Shown here piece after piece: positions 40,598 to 52,437 of a stretch of DNA of 64,000 nt. The stretch covers positions 69,579,034 through 69,643,033 of the forward strand of contig CM046303.1 of the NCBI GenBank assembly GCA_025267735.1, in the 5' to 3' direction. Positions within the stretch are counted from its first letter, which is position 1. Each line of letters begins with the position of its first letter. The stretch is from Mactra quadrangularis (Eukaryota; Mollusca; Bivalvia; Venerida; Mactridae). The notes below the pieces were generated by a model. The model saw nothing but the letters and a program-made list of their open reading frames with translations, was not told the DNA's origin and made no database searches. A program made the position numbers and the translations under genes.

Positions 40598-40936
40598 CGA
40601 TGTCACTCTTTGTCTGTAGATTTCTGTTTCTTGTAACAACAATGCAGTTAGTCCTTAAAGTCGTAACAAGGAGTATATATATTAATCACGTTTCATGTTT
40701 CTCTATAACTAACAATCTATCAAATGTTTCGTATGAATACATGTTGTATTACCTTCATCAATTGAAAACCATGTTTGAAGTTCATCACAGGAACAACAGG
40801 ATTCTATATGGGAGAATTTATCAATTATTTTACTAAAAACGGGTTAAGATTTTTTTGACATTTCCAATCAATCAACTGTTTCTTTTAGTGTGAAACTATT
40901 CACAGCAGGTCAAACAGCCTTACAAGTACACTATAA

Positions 40937-40996
40937 ATGACAAATGTATTAATTTAAGCAATACCAATGACAAATGTATTAATTCAAGCAATAGCT
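40937..40996. repeat. Two-copy 30-bp tandem repeat
   Basis: 'atgacaaatgtattaattta' plus 'agcaatacca' is followed directly by a second copy with one T-to-C change and a diverging end. Confidence 0.75.
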
Positions 40997-40997
40997 A

Positions 40998-42797
40998 TAT
41001 CTATGAACGATGACCTTTGAAAGTCCTTGGACAAGTTCTGTATTTAGGACATACTGATTCATATTGTTTCATGGAAATGATACTCATCTGAATAAACTGC
41101 AAAATAAGCAATTATTAGTTTATCAGCATATGATTTAAATTTCGTTAAACTATAATAAACTTTAATGTTACGTCACTTGTGGTATGCAAGATCAGAGTTG
41201 TCCACAAACGCTTGAGGGACAGAGTTGGTCTTAATTTGTTTTAAGTCAATATCTAGATTAAACTCTTTAAATGACACTAAAGTAGATATTCAAAAATGTC
41301 AAATGTGAAACGTCATAACTGTCAGTATCATTCAATTCAGTGGTTTTCAATTTATCCTCAATTTATAACTTATACAATAACAAACACTATAATAAATGCA
41401 TTCAAATTATAATCTATAATCAACATTATTGTTTACACCACATTTCAACATTTGTCCAGATACATTGCAATGGTCAGTCATTCTACTCTTCTATATTTAA
41501 CAAACCTAGATACCTAGATTAAAAACCTACAATTTAACCTCGTGTTAACCTAATGTACTAAGCATATTATATCACCTCTTGCTCACAAATCTCGTTCTTT
41601 ATACAGATGCAGGCGGAAGATACAGTTTGTAACAAAGACATATTAAACATAATGTATTAGTCTTCTAATGGTCTACAACAACAGTAAACATGGTTGCCAG
41701 GATCAATGCTGCTGTATAGAAATATATGAACACTGTAAAGTTTACATGGAAAGTCTTGAGGGAAATCAACATTGTGATATTCGTAGAGAAAACAAACAAT
41801 ACAAACATACAACAAGAAACATACAATAAATCTAACAATGAATAACAAATACATTAAGAAGAAAATGTCGAAGTTAATAATGTAACACAAATAAATTACA
41901 TAAAATATTTACTGGACTATACATTCATTACTTAAATATGACTTTGAAGTTGAAATTTCAAAAACGGTCGAATGTTTACGTTGATCTTAATGTATACCCC
42001 GAAACAGCACTAACTTTGCAAATCGTGCAGTCATTTCATCTAAGGGACGGGTAGTTCAGAACTTTTACTATTTCAAACGGAAATTAATTCAGTCAATTAA
42101 TACTTGTCGAGACTACCAGACCTAACATTATTGAAAACAATTCAAGGTCTCTAAGGGTTCCTATCATCAGGGTTTGTAGTTCTCAACATCAATACTAAAT
42201 GAAGAATTATCTTTCTGTCTTTATTTTACAATTCATTATCTACATACTTAATGTAACGGAACAGACACTGTGGTTGTTTATAAGTCATGTTTCATTAAAC
42301 ATGCAAGATATATTGTGAGTAATAAATGTTGAAAACAACAACATATGACTGAATATCTTTACATAACAAATTGTTTATGATATGAAATATGGGCAATTTA
42401 TTTCAATTTAGTAGACCGTAGGTTATGTAAATTAGTCTTTTTGTTAGATAACAGACACTTTAAACAAGTTCAGAATATCTGTAGAAGGTCATAGATAATA
42501 TTTCATTGTGTTAAAGACACACAACAAAAGAATAATTATGTGCCGGACTGTTAGGTATCTTCATACAAAAAAGAACATACCATGTGCTAGAACATAAATA
42601 TAGTTTATCTTATCTCAAATAGCAACGTTCAAAAGTCACAGATCTTCTACACAGCGATCATAATTTATTTTTATTTTTAAAGAGAAAGCATTTCTGCAAT
42701 GAAATATGGTAAAAAGTCGATACTCCAAACATTGTTCATAAACATATATTCAAAAACTAAGTCAACCGGCCTGGGTCGGAGTCAAAATCCGTCTAAT
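40998..42797. other. Single-copy AT-rich DNA without recognisable genes
   Basis: I see no gene, RNA gene or transposon terminus. Short open frames at 41,340 and 41,657 have ordinary low-complexity AT composition. Confidence 0.45.
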
Positions 42798-43133
42798 TCA
42801 TTTTGTTTCATAGGGTTTATAAAACATGCATAGCTTAGGCTCATCTGAATGACAGCAACATCTTTGTATACGCCTAATAATAGGTCCGTAGTCTGTCTTA
42901 AGCACCATGATCAAAGCAGGACGTGTTGACACAAAAATCGTCATATTCACATAAAATTTTGACAGCAACGTTTGGAAGTGGAAATCATAAAATATTACGT
43001 AAATACAGCAAGTGGAATGTAAAAATATACCAGAAGCATCAACAGTAGACAACATATCTCTCACAGAGAAAAAGAAAATATCAAGTAGTTTGTTTTTAAT
43101 TTGAGACTTCTGTATGACAAAAAGACGCCACAA
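42798..43133 (-). CDS. Unassigned 111-codon open frame, possible exon
   Basis: This is the longest minus-strand frame. It opens at TTG; the first ATG is at residue 27. A pyrimidine-rich 'tctttttgtcatacag' near its start could be a splice acceptor, giving an exon of about 105 codons that ends in a stop. There is a central hydrophobic stretch (FLHSTCCIYVIFYDF), then RPALIMVLKTDYGPII, and a cysteine cluster (QRCCCHSDEP). I cannot assign a family. No second copy exists to test it, and a chance frame in 64 kb is possible. Confidence 0.2.
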   Translation of the reverse strand: MWRLFVIQKSQIKNKLLDIFFFSVRDMLSTVDASGIFLHSTCCIYVIFYDFHFQTLLSKFYVNMTIFVSTRPALIMVLKTDYGPIIRRIQRCCCHSDEPKLCMFYKPYETK

Positions 43134-43689
43134 ACAACAAACTAAAACATTAATCTAATGGGTTTCCGCATTAGAACGGAATGTGGCTAAACAATTGCCT
43201 GTGAGGGTTTAAACAATATTGTTGGGTGTACCAACCACACACAGGTGCATGCAAAAATAAACAATAGTTTTGCCGCCGATTTCAACTCGCCCTCCAACAC
43301 GCCAATGCTGCATGTAATCACACACAAAAATATATGAAAATAAGTTAATATCATAATAAGATATTAAGATGCTTTATAAATTAAGTTCCAAACAATCAAA
43401 ACTCTCTTTCAGGGAGATACTATCGTCGTATCAATGTTACATGACGACATCTGAGAGACTTCTAGGATGTATGAGTACTTGGTGACCTAACAGAGACCAG
43501 AACATCTGAAGTTAAAAGAACAAGAACGCGACGATAGGAATAAAAGGAACTGGTCGAGCATTTACGTGCTTTAAAAATCAGGTAATGCCTGAGTCCAATA
43601 AAATCGTACGTGCAGACAGTCGTGGGCCGTGAGAAGCCTTGCGAATTAAGGTGACGGTACGCACATGGCACAAAACAACACATCCGTAC

Positions 43690-43935
43690 AGAGCCGTAGC
43701 TAGAAAATATGCAAGTTTAATCCATATTCGGTCACGATTGTGTTTACGATTTGACTTTGAAACTGATACGTGTATCTATAGCTCATATCACGGACCATGG
43801 AAACACGCAACTGTCCGTACGGGTACGCTAGAGTTCGTACGAGTCATTGCAGAGCTTGATCGCACGGCGCCTGTACGGTGTCCTCACGGCTATTTTTATG
43901 TTTATTGAACTGTAGCATTACACGCACCACATGAT
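43690..43935. repeat. GC-richer interspersed repeat R2, first copy
   Basis: About 240 bp matching 62,060-62,300 at clearly recognisable similarity. Shared strings include 'cgatttgact', 'cgtacgggtacgc', 'gagttcgta' and 'gagcttgatcgca'. It is markedly richer in G, C and CpG than its surroundings. Several differences between copies are CpG transitions (acg/atg, gcg/gtg), as in methylated, ageing repeats. An open frame crosses both copies in the same phase from RTGT to PH, but replacements are common. Element class unknown. Confidence 0.7.
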
Positions 43936-44333
43936 CAAGTTTTGTTCAGTTCAATCTTGTCACTTTTGTCGCAGTCATTAGTTTGTTTAATACAAGTTGA
44001 CATTATCGTAATAAGACATCTCCATTGGGAACACACTTGAACTGTTCTACGTGAAATGTTAAAGGCAAACATCAGGAGAGACAATGTCTTTAATGAAGGA
44101 AATGAATAAAGTTAATCACAATGACAAACAAGCAATATCTCATTATAGCCATCGCATGTCTGTTGGTGGCCTTTTAGTCAGAATTGATTACACAGTCCCG
44201 CTGTTTAGACCAGATTGAATATTAGAAATAAAATGTGACGTGGACTATTGATAATTTCTAAATGCTTAATTTACAAAGAAACTGTTTGTTTTATAAGATC
44301 ATTTCACAATTCAGGTTATCGAGTTTGATGTTT

Positions 44334-44618
44334 ATAATATTTTTTATTGAGTTTAGCGCAGTGTCATCACAATTTAGGTCATTTTGCGGCGTCCAGCACA
44401 CCTAACCTTGCTTTCCTGAACCCTTGTCTATAACAAGTACTCACCTACCCATCTACAAGGCCGGACACTTCTCTATATATCTTTTTAATGGAGTAAATTG
44501 ATATTTTTGTAAACTTTTCATGGAAGGGTATAACCTCCCCGGGTGGGATTCGAATCCGTACCGCTTTCGGGACAAGAGATTCCAAATCCCGGCCCGCTAC
44601 CAACTGCGCTATCGACCC
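44334..44618 (-). mobile_element. tRNA-derived SINE (family 2), minus strand
   Basis: Same family and orientation as 11,984-12,289. The minus-strand head reads 'gggtcgatagcgcagttggt' (box A) and 'cggattcgaatcccacccgg' (box B). The body shares 'gcgtccagcacacctaacct' and 'cttgtctataac'. Flanking GATGTTT at 44,327-44,333 and 44,619-44,625 may be a decayed target duplication. The 65-codon plus-strand frame at 44,520 lies antisense across the tRNA-like head and is not a gene. Confidence 0.82.
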
Positions 44619-44770
44619 GATGTTTTAAGATTGCGCCTGAATTCAGGCATCAGGATAACTGCAACGTTAAAAAGTTTTATCTGTAAATACCATGTTATAA
44701 GATTTTTAGTACATTGATATCTGATATTTAAAAATTCTATTTTATGAATTTATATATAGATATATTTTCA

Positions 44771-44845
44771 TTGTAAAGCGCAGCAGAATAGTGTATTTTA
44801 ATAGTTTGCGCTATATAAATAAATGTTCTTATGTTCTTATAAAAG
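44771..44845 (+). mobile_element. CR1/L2-like retroelement 3' end
   Basis: 'ttgtaaagcgcagcagaata', then 'gtttgcgctatataaataaa' and a short 'tgttctta' repeat. The paired 'aaagcgc ... gcgctatataaat' hairpin plus a short tandem tail is the usual 3' terminus of CR1/L2-clade LINEs and SINEs using their machinery. No coding remains are seen. Confidence 0.55.
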
Positions 44846-45930
44846 TGGAACAGTAACGTATTTATTTAAGCTATCTTGTTAGTTAACAGGCATCTATATT
44901 AAGATAGTTTCAAAAATGATATGTTAACGATAAATAAAGGCTAAAAATAATCTGAAATAATTATTGTTTGAACATGCTTTAACTAAAAGTTTAAATATTG
45001 ACGGTATATGAGCGAATTATAAATTTAACTAAATGAATATAAAATACCGTATTCCAACTAAAATAACTCATATTTCAAATATTCTCCCAAATGGCCGATA
45101 CTCTACGTATCTTCAATTTTATATGTTCTCAAAATTTCATAAATACGTATTTAGATTTATAGACCGATATTTTATGTGAATTGGTGCGATACAATAGCAA
45201 ATTTATGTGATCGAATGTGATGCACAATCGATTATATAGACTTCATAAATTGTTGTGCGGAACATGTAGGCTTGCCTTTACATAGTGATATTAAACCAAA
45301 CGATGTCTAATAGACACTCAATCTCCGTAAACAGATATCCTGTAGAGCGCTGTCGTACAGGATCTCTACTGTCTCCGTGAAAGGTAACGTCGAGATGAAC
45401 TTTGTGTCGACCAATCAATGCGTAGCTTTTATCTAGACGAAAACACTATTAATCACATTTGATTTCGTAATTTCTATTTTTAGACCAAGGTTTGCATGCT
45501 AATTTAACAGCGGTATTATTCACAGTCTGCGATTGGGCGACTCATTTCAAATTGCGTGACGTAGACGATGTAAACAAGTTACGTATCATAACAATTTCGT
45601 CACGAATGCTATGATGAGAAAAGGTCACCTGAACGTGACCTTCGTTTGAAAAAGGCCAGATCTAAATTAGCGAGTAGGCGCGCGGAAAATTTTAGATCGG
45701 GTTTTAATCAGATTGATCGACACTATGTTGAATATTCTAAGTTATGAAAATCAATGAGTGTAAGTTATATACTTCATTTATACCGAACAAACACAATACG
45801 ACATTATCTTACTTTATTGAGCTAAACTTATTATTTATAATGACATGTCATAAAAGATTGATTTATATAAATTACTTAAAACATCATGATAGTTATTGAT
45901 ACACAACTTAGAGTAATACATCTAGATATA
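44846..45930. other. Gene-free stretch with short perfect inverted repeats
   Basis: Holds ATCCTGTA...TACAGGAT (45,337-45,344 and 45,356-45,363) and AAGGTCAC-6 bp-GTGACCTT (45,621-45,642). The interval 45,300-45,720 is less AT-rich than its neighbours, which hints at another element or a conserved site. No gene is recognised. Confidence 0.45.
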
Positions 45931-45980
45931 CAGGGCCCTCCAAAAGTTCTTGGACCAATAAAATTTTGAGACAAACCTTT
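45931..45980 (+). mobile_element. Tc1/mariner-like left terminus, one-ended
   Basis: TA is followed by 'cagggccctccaaaagttct' and 'tggacc', a terminal sequence style common in Tc1/IS630 transposons. A matching inverted end was not found downstream, so only a fragment is called. Confidence 0.45.
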
Positions 45981-46090
45981 TCCTTACAGCAAGATATTTT
46001 ACTACAGTAAAATAAGTAATATAGTTTAAATCAAAAATATTTTAAAACTGATTTTAGAAAGATGACTCTTTCTTTTCTTTCATGGATCAT

Positions 46091-46344
46091 GTGCGTAAAG
46101 TTTGACCCCGACCTGACCCTTATGCAAGAATATTCATTACATTGAATACGAATGTAGTATTAATGCTCGTCACATCGTGACCGTGAGAATTGTGAGTTAA
46201 AACTTAACACACAAACATACTTCTATAATTTTACGATCAATGCCAAAGTGTAGAATAGGCGTGGTACTGACTTTCGTCGGGATATGTGTAGATAATTATT
46301 AGATGCAAATGTGAAAGGTCAGGTCGGGGTCAATGTTAACGCAC
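46091..46344. mobile_element. MITE-like element with 28-bp terminal inverted repeats
   Basis: The left arm begins 'gtgcgtaaagtttgacccc' and continues 'gacctgacc' (46,091-46,118). The right arm (46,317-46,344) is its reverse complement apart from a few differences near the tip. The 254-bp element has no coding potential. No clear target duplication is visible. Confidence 0.65.
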
Positions 46345-46659
46345 TATATATAAGTGGATTTTTTAACTTGTTGCATCGATTTAACTAAATTATAGTCTAA
46401 CGATCAAAATAGGGATGAATAAATAAATTAAGACATATTTTTGATTATCTATGTAAAAACTAGTGAGTATTATCTACACTCTTATTGACTGAGCCACACG
46501 TACTGATTAATAAATTTTGTTTTCATAAGAATAAATACGGGACCAATTCTACACAGTAGTGTAGACTCATGTGTCTCTCCCATAAACGGATGAATAAAAA
46601 ATTAATAGTACAATAACATTCCATGTTTTGAAAAAATGATTTATAAATGTACATAGAGG

Positions 46660-46812
46660 ATATTCGCCAACTTTGATGCAAGATCGATTTTTATTTCACC
46701 GAGTGAGCTCAGAAAACATATTTTCACGAGTGACATAGCCACGAGTGAAAATGTCATTATCTGAGTTCACAAGTTGAAATGAAAAAGATCTTACACCAAA
46801 GTTGACGAATAT
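46660..46812. mobile_element. Fold-back element with ~68-bp arms
   Basis: Arms 46,660-46,727 and 46,745-46,812 pair imperfectly around a 17-base loop. Matched blocks include 'atattcg(c/t)caactttg', 'aagatc', 'tgarctcaga' and 'ttttcac'. No open frame of note. Transcribed RNA would fold into one long hairpin. Confidence 0.75.
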
Positions 46813-46816
46813 TCTG

Positions 46817-47364
46817 TTTCTTTCATGCTTAGTTTTGTGTTTTATTTGATGTATTTTATACAAATTATAACGTGACGCCATTTCTACTCCAAGATGGCGT
46901 CATTTATCTTCTAATATGACGCCATGAACGATGAAAATATTATTAGTTACACAGTCAGTTACTGACCGGATACGGTGTGATACCGGGTCAGTAAATTAAT
47001 ATTGGGTGAGAGCGTAGCTCGAGCCCAATATTTATTCACTGACCCGGTATCACACCGTATCCGGTCAGTAACTGACTGTGTAACGAATTTATCTTACCGA
47101 GTACCCCCATCTGAGTAGAAAAATAAGGTTTCGTCAGCACTATCATTTATAAATTTTGTTACTGACTGGATATTAGAATCTACTGACCTAATATGGGATA
47201 ATACATGGTCAGCACGTGACCGCTCTCGGCCAATGAAAAACGAGTATTCTGTACGAGGTAAGATAAAAGGTTATATTTTCACTACGATGAAAATATGAAA
47301 TTTATATTTTCATCGTTTGTTTTTATCGAATAACGCGACGTTTGGCCGTAAAGCATGAAAGAAA
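46817..47364. mobile_element. Nested fold-back/MITE with perfect 47-bp internal palindrome
   Basis: Three pairs of inverted repeats are nested in order. The outer pair is TTTCTTTCATGCT (46,817-46,829) with AGCATGAAAGAAA (47,352-47,364). The middle pair is AACGATGAAAATAT (46,927-46,940) with its complement at 47,304-47,317. The inner arms are 46,946-46,992 and 47,038-47,084, identical over 47 of 47 bases when inverted, around a 45-bp loop that is itself partly paired. A local 'cgatgaaaata' hairpin also lies at 47,285-47,315. No transposase is seen. The exact inner match implies recent origin or conversion between the arms. Confidence 0.75.
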
Positions 47365-48833
47365 TTGGTTTATTGCTAAGATAGGATGTTGACAAAGATA
47401 TTTTGATGAGTACTGTATTTGTATCTTGATATAATCTAAATCTAGAGATATAAAATGTTAGTTCTTCATGATATATGGTTGTAGGTTGATGATGTTAGTT
47501 TGGTTGATTGTTTTCAGATTCTTCCAGATAATACACATTAATGATGGTTTATTTTATGTAACCAAATGAAAAAAAGACGATCTTGTATGAACTAGGGCAA
47601 TAATAGTTTGAAATTAAAGCAATAACTCACAATAATTGCACTGTACAAAGATATTGGGTAAGATTGAGGATAATATGGTAAAAACATTGACGACGAAATG
47701 GCTGTCTTAAGATTTTTTTAGTTATTGGTAAGTATTGTGCTTCACATCTTCCGAAATTCGTTGGTCGTTCTTCTAAGTGTACATTGCATGGACATAAAAC
47801 AAAGATTTTAAAGCATTGATGTCAAAATCGTCCAATGTCTGCAAAAAAGACATTTATCTGGAAATAATTTCAACACCTTATACGAAAAATAACTTTTTGA
47901 TAAATGATTTATTTTTACAATTGCGTACAAAGTGAACAAAATGTTTATTAGGTTACAAAAGCAATAATATACGATCTAAGGATGTTCAAACTTGAATAAT
48001 TGTAGTTTATAAATATCCCCGTGATAATGTTTTGTTTGTTTAGGTTTTATGCACAACGTATCAGGACAGTCAAGCCACGGTTGTCATGAAATAAGTTTGG
48101 CACTTATTATACAATTGACATTGTTGCCAATATGTTAATCATTCCATGTTCATTGTATTTGGAAAATAAATAGATAATTAAGAGTTTATTGCTGTAAACA
48201 CAAAAAATATCTCTGCTAATTTCCGTTGTTCTCATAGTTCATGATTGTATGGTTTCCACTGCCAGACACCCAGTGGTAACGAGAGAACAAAGTTGTGAAG
48301 CGTAAAATAAAAACAACACATGTTTCAGTGCCTATGTTTATTTTTCATTCTTACTGCAGTATGTAGGGAAACCAATATGAATTTTGAAACTTATTATTAG
48401 GTTGTTTCTTATTTAGATGGTGATAAAAGTACTACTGAGCACACTTCAATGTTTAAAACAGTTGTTATCCAAGAAAATCAATGTTGAATTGTTTAGTTTA
48501 CAAGCGCCATATGGAAATATGAAAATGAGTATACCACATTGGAAAATATGACCTGAAACAAACTTGCTTGTGTTCAAACAATACCAGAAAAAACAGACCA
48601 AAATGCTATCTGTATACTCTAAGTTAATTGAATAAAATATTATATGAAAATGGCTTGTCATTGAGTAAAAAACAAAATATTCAAATAGCGCAAAAATACT
48701 TGTATTATGTGTGGTTGTTGTTTTAGTTTCCGTGACGATATACCCTGATACTTAACAAGCATTCTAAAATTGCTGTATACAGCCTGGGCATGATATATGT
48801 TAGTTAATGGAAATAGTTTGGAAGAATGTAAAC
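47365..48833. other. Gene-free DNA left of array 2
   Basis: A short stretch near 47,590 ('gaaattaaagcaataactca') resembles 48,918-48,945 at the start of array 2 and may be a decayed fragment of its left edge. Nothing else is recognised. Confidence 0.4.
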
Positions 48834-51800
48834 ATTAGTCATGATAAATGATCAGACAACAATGTCAGTTCAGGTTACCTAACATTAGGTATACTCTGTA
48901 ATGAGGACCATGTTAGTATGAAATTAAAGTAATAAATCACAACAATTGCCTAGTAGAAACACCTAAGTTTAGTTCTTTATTACATATTGTGATACTAGTG
49001 AAACAAAACTAGCACGAACATGGCCTAGTCATAGTAACCTTTGCATAGACGTACGATGCCCTCTAAAAGTTCTTTAAGATATGAATTTAAAAAAGTGATC
49101 ATGCATAATGCAGCAATAAAGTACTTAATTATAATCTTATAATGCAAAATTGTCCGAATCAAATAGTGAAAACTTTTCTTTGCTGTCTTGTTCGAATGAC
49201 TCTTTTTATTCTTTGACACTGGTGTGTTTATCAAATCGGTAAATCCGACAACAGGATTTTGTCCAAAGACAATTAAATATCGCTGTATTTGATTTCTGTC
49301 ACGTGCATATCATACATTGACGAATTATAACTGCGTTTAAACTAATATTATTGATGTGCCAATCATTATCACTGAGTGTAAATACACTCATTGCATTGAT
49401 CACTTTAACTTTAAAGTAATTTGTCCGGACAGAGGCCATGTGAATACGAGAGTTTAAAATACAATAACATTAATTATGCAAACAGTTCACCAAACAAATA
49501 TAAAAAATACGAATTTATAAATTGTCTACGAGTGCTTCTAAATTCCGTTATTTTCATTATTATTTTAAGCACATGAAACCAATCAAACCTTATAGTTTGC
49601 AAATGAAGTAAACATTTTATTGGAAGAGAATCGCATAATTGCTTATTAAGACAACATATCTGGATTATATTGGAGAAAAACTAATTGTGAACAAGTGCAT
49701 TTACCAATTTATATCTCTAATTGTTTGCAAACATTATGTAATTACAACCACATAGTCTGAAAATTTCTCTTTCACTTTTTAAGCTGTTATTAAAGAGAGA
49801 GCGTACAATCTTTAACTGAATGATATATTTATCTTCATTAATGCTTAAAGTATTAAACAGCCATATGTCTAATGCATACCAGAGCTTTTACGTTCCGCTT
49901 TAAATGCCAACTTTACTTTAAAAACCGAAATTTTACGATGCTTAATTTAGAACAATAAGAGAAACAGATACATTTTTGGTTATAAAATTGTGTGTAGACC
50001 GATATAATATAGTTCATATTTAAATAAACAGCAAAGTTAATATCTGCTATAGGGACCGCAAATTTATGCAAAATCGATCGTCTTTTTCCACTTCTTAACC
50101 CTAAATGCTTGACTTATAAAACAATTCGTTGTGAAGACTATTCTGGTATTAAAACAATCGATTGTTTAGTTTAATGGTGAAACTTTACTGTCTATTATAA
50201 TGGCATTATTGTTTATTTGTTTCAATGATTACACAAAGTTATTCCATGTTTATATCTGGGTTAATGTAAAAGTTATATTTACTTTGAACTTTAACTCATA
50301 TTTGTTTTTATTAAAGTAAAAACATTCGTCAGACAATAACTTATTGTGTCCATAGTAGATTTTGTTGTAATAAGGTAAGGTCAGACTGTGTAGATGACAT
50401 TTGAATGTTTCGTTGTAATAATACCCTAATATATGATGTTATAGTTTACATATAGTTATAATAGTAACATCCGATACCACCCAATAGTACTTGGTCTCTT
50501 TTTAAGCTTATTTATGTAACATAGTTTAAATCGTATGTTGATAAACTAATAGATTCTGATTTTGAAATTTATTAGAAATGTTTTGTAAGGCATGTGTTCG
50601 AACAATTTATTGATATTGTTGTAAAGTATGGTCACACAATTCATACTGACCTCTTACAACTCTTACAAAGTCTTAAACATAATCGGAAAAAATATCTGTA
50701 AATCAGACATACTTTTCGCAAGTATTAAATGTTCTCATTCATATATTTTACAGTGTATAAACTGACAAAATGATACAAGAAATGCAATGTATGCTATAAC
50801 AGTGAAGGTAGCAAATTTATCATTCTGTGTTTGATACTCCTGCACGTAGGTACACAAATAATAATGACAAATGTTTTTTTTGCATGATATTTCCATTAGA
50901 AAATAAATAAAACACATTTATCTCATCTGTGCTGGCAGATTTTTCAAATATATTTTTTTCCTGGCGACCATCGAGCAACATTTTTGCATCCTTTTAAACT
51001 GATTACGCATGGACATTATCAAATTAATAAACGGTGTGTACAACGAAATACGATTTAAAACATTCACATTACGTATTTAATCCAGGAAGTAGGTTGGTAA
51101 TGTCAATGTTCTATATAACATTCAGTATGTCTAGATTGTTTGTTATGTTGCCTAATTGCCACAAGAAATTGTAAATGTAAAACACGTGCATATTATTACT
51201 TGTTTCAATTTGTCACAATGTAATACTGGCTTTGAACATCGACGGTCGTGTAGTACAATTATACTAACCAGAACAGAACCTACATTGTATTTATAGAATC
51301 ATTCATAGTTCATTGTAAAACAAGGCTGTGAGCATTTGTCGTATATAGTATATGAGCATTGGACATAACAGTTGGTTTGTGACTCGATGATCGGACAAGA
51401 TAATTGCAGGTGTCGACTGAAAAGTGTTACTAATAGTAGACTTCAAAAATATTGTTTAACTTTTAATTTTAATTACAACAACATATTAAATAATGACATA
51501 TTATACAACGGTCTTCAGAAGTGCTTGGACCTTGAAGTACTGTTTTATCAGATGACCCAGTTTATATTTACCTATAAAAACGAACAAAGGGTCAAATTAG
51601 TCAATTCTGAAAACAACATTAGATTAAACTGTGCAACAAAAAAACTTTAAGATTTTAACTTAATTAATGTTCTAATAAGATATTCATAATCTTAATGTTT
51701 CTAAATTGTATGTACTTGAAACGACTAGGTACACATATGCATACAAGGTCATGTATTATTTTTTATCAAAATATCAAGTTACTGAATACACAATGTATTT

Positions 51801-51959
51801 ACAAATAAAATGAAAATCATCATCGATGTCATTTACAAAGTTAATGCATGAATCATATCAAGTAATAATGTCCTCAGAAAACACCATACAGTATTAACAA
51901 TTTATTGAAGCATGAAGTGATAGCTTTTATAAATAGTAGATAAACTTATTTCCGTTGTT

Positions 51960-52437
51960 TATGCTGTATTCTAACATAGGCACGTGCGTTTTCACTCTTT
52001 ATTTAATGTGACGTCATCTATGCTTTATTATTCAACAAAATATAGCTCGTGACGGCTGTTGAAATTTTACTCCCCACGTTAAATGCGCAAAGCCAAAAAT
52101 GGCACCCGACTTTATAAGGGTTGACTTTTACAATTTGGTTTCTATTCTATAATTAAGATTTTAATATTTTTGGCTCGTAATAAGAAACACCTATCCGTGA
52201 GAATTGTGTAAATAAATGCTATTTTCGGCCTTTGCACTGGGGTGGATTTCAACATCATGACTTTTCTGACAGTTAAAAATAGTTTTATAAATATATCTTT
52301 TCTACGGATGTATTTTACGACGTTAGAATCGAAATAATTAAGTGCTTTAGCACTCGTGATTTAATCATACGCGCATCACAACTCGTGCCTATATTTTATT
52401 AGACAACAAAATATAGACAACTGTAAGTTATTTCTTA
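51960..52437. mobile_element. Insertion specific to array-2 copy A
   Basis: About 480 bp present in A but absent from B, where 'tttccgttgtacatgcttga' runs on near 57,700. The ends share 'ataggcacg' in inverted orientation (5' 'acataggcacgtgcg'; 3' 'actcgtgcctatatttt'). A perfect AGTGCT-TT-AGCACT hairpin lies inside near 52,342. It has no transposase or long open frame. A MITE-like DNA element inserted after the duplication is the likeliest reading; class unknown. Confidence 0.55.

Noticed and set aside
40300..40836. Overlapping genes at the polypyrimidine tract
   Set aside because: Open frames on both strands follow from the C/T-only composition.
44520..44717. Plus-strand gene
   Set aside because: It is antisense to the tRNA-like head of a SINE.
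51372..51650. 92-codon gene in array-2 copy A
   Set aside because: Equivalent sequence in B and C is frameshifted and stopped soon after the start.
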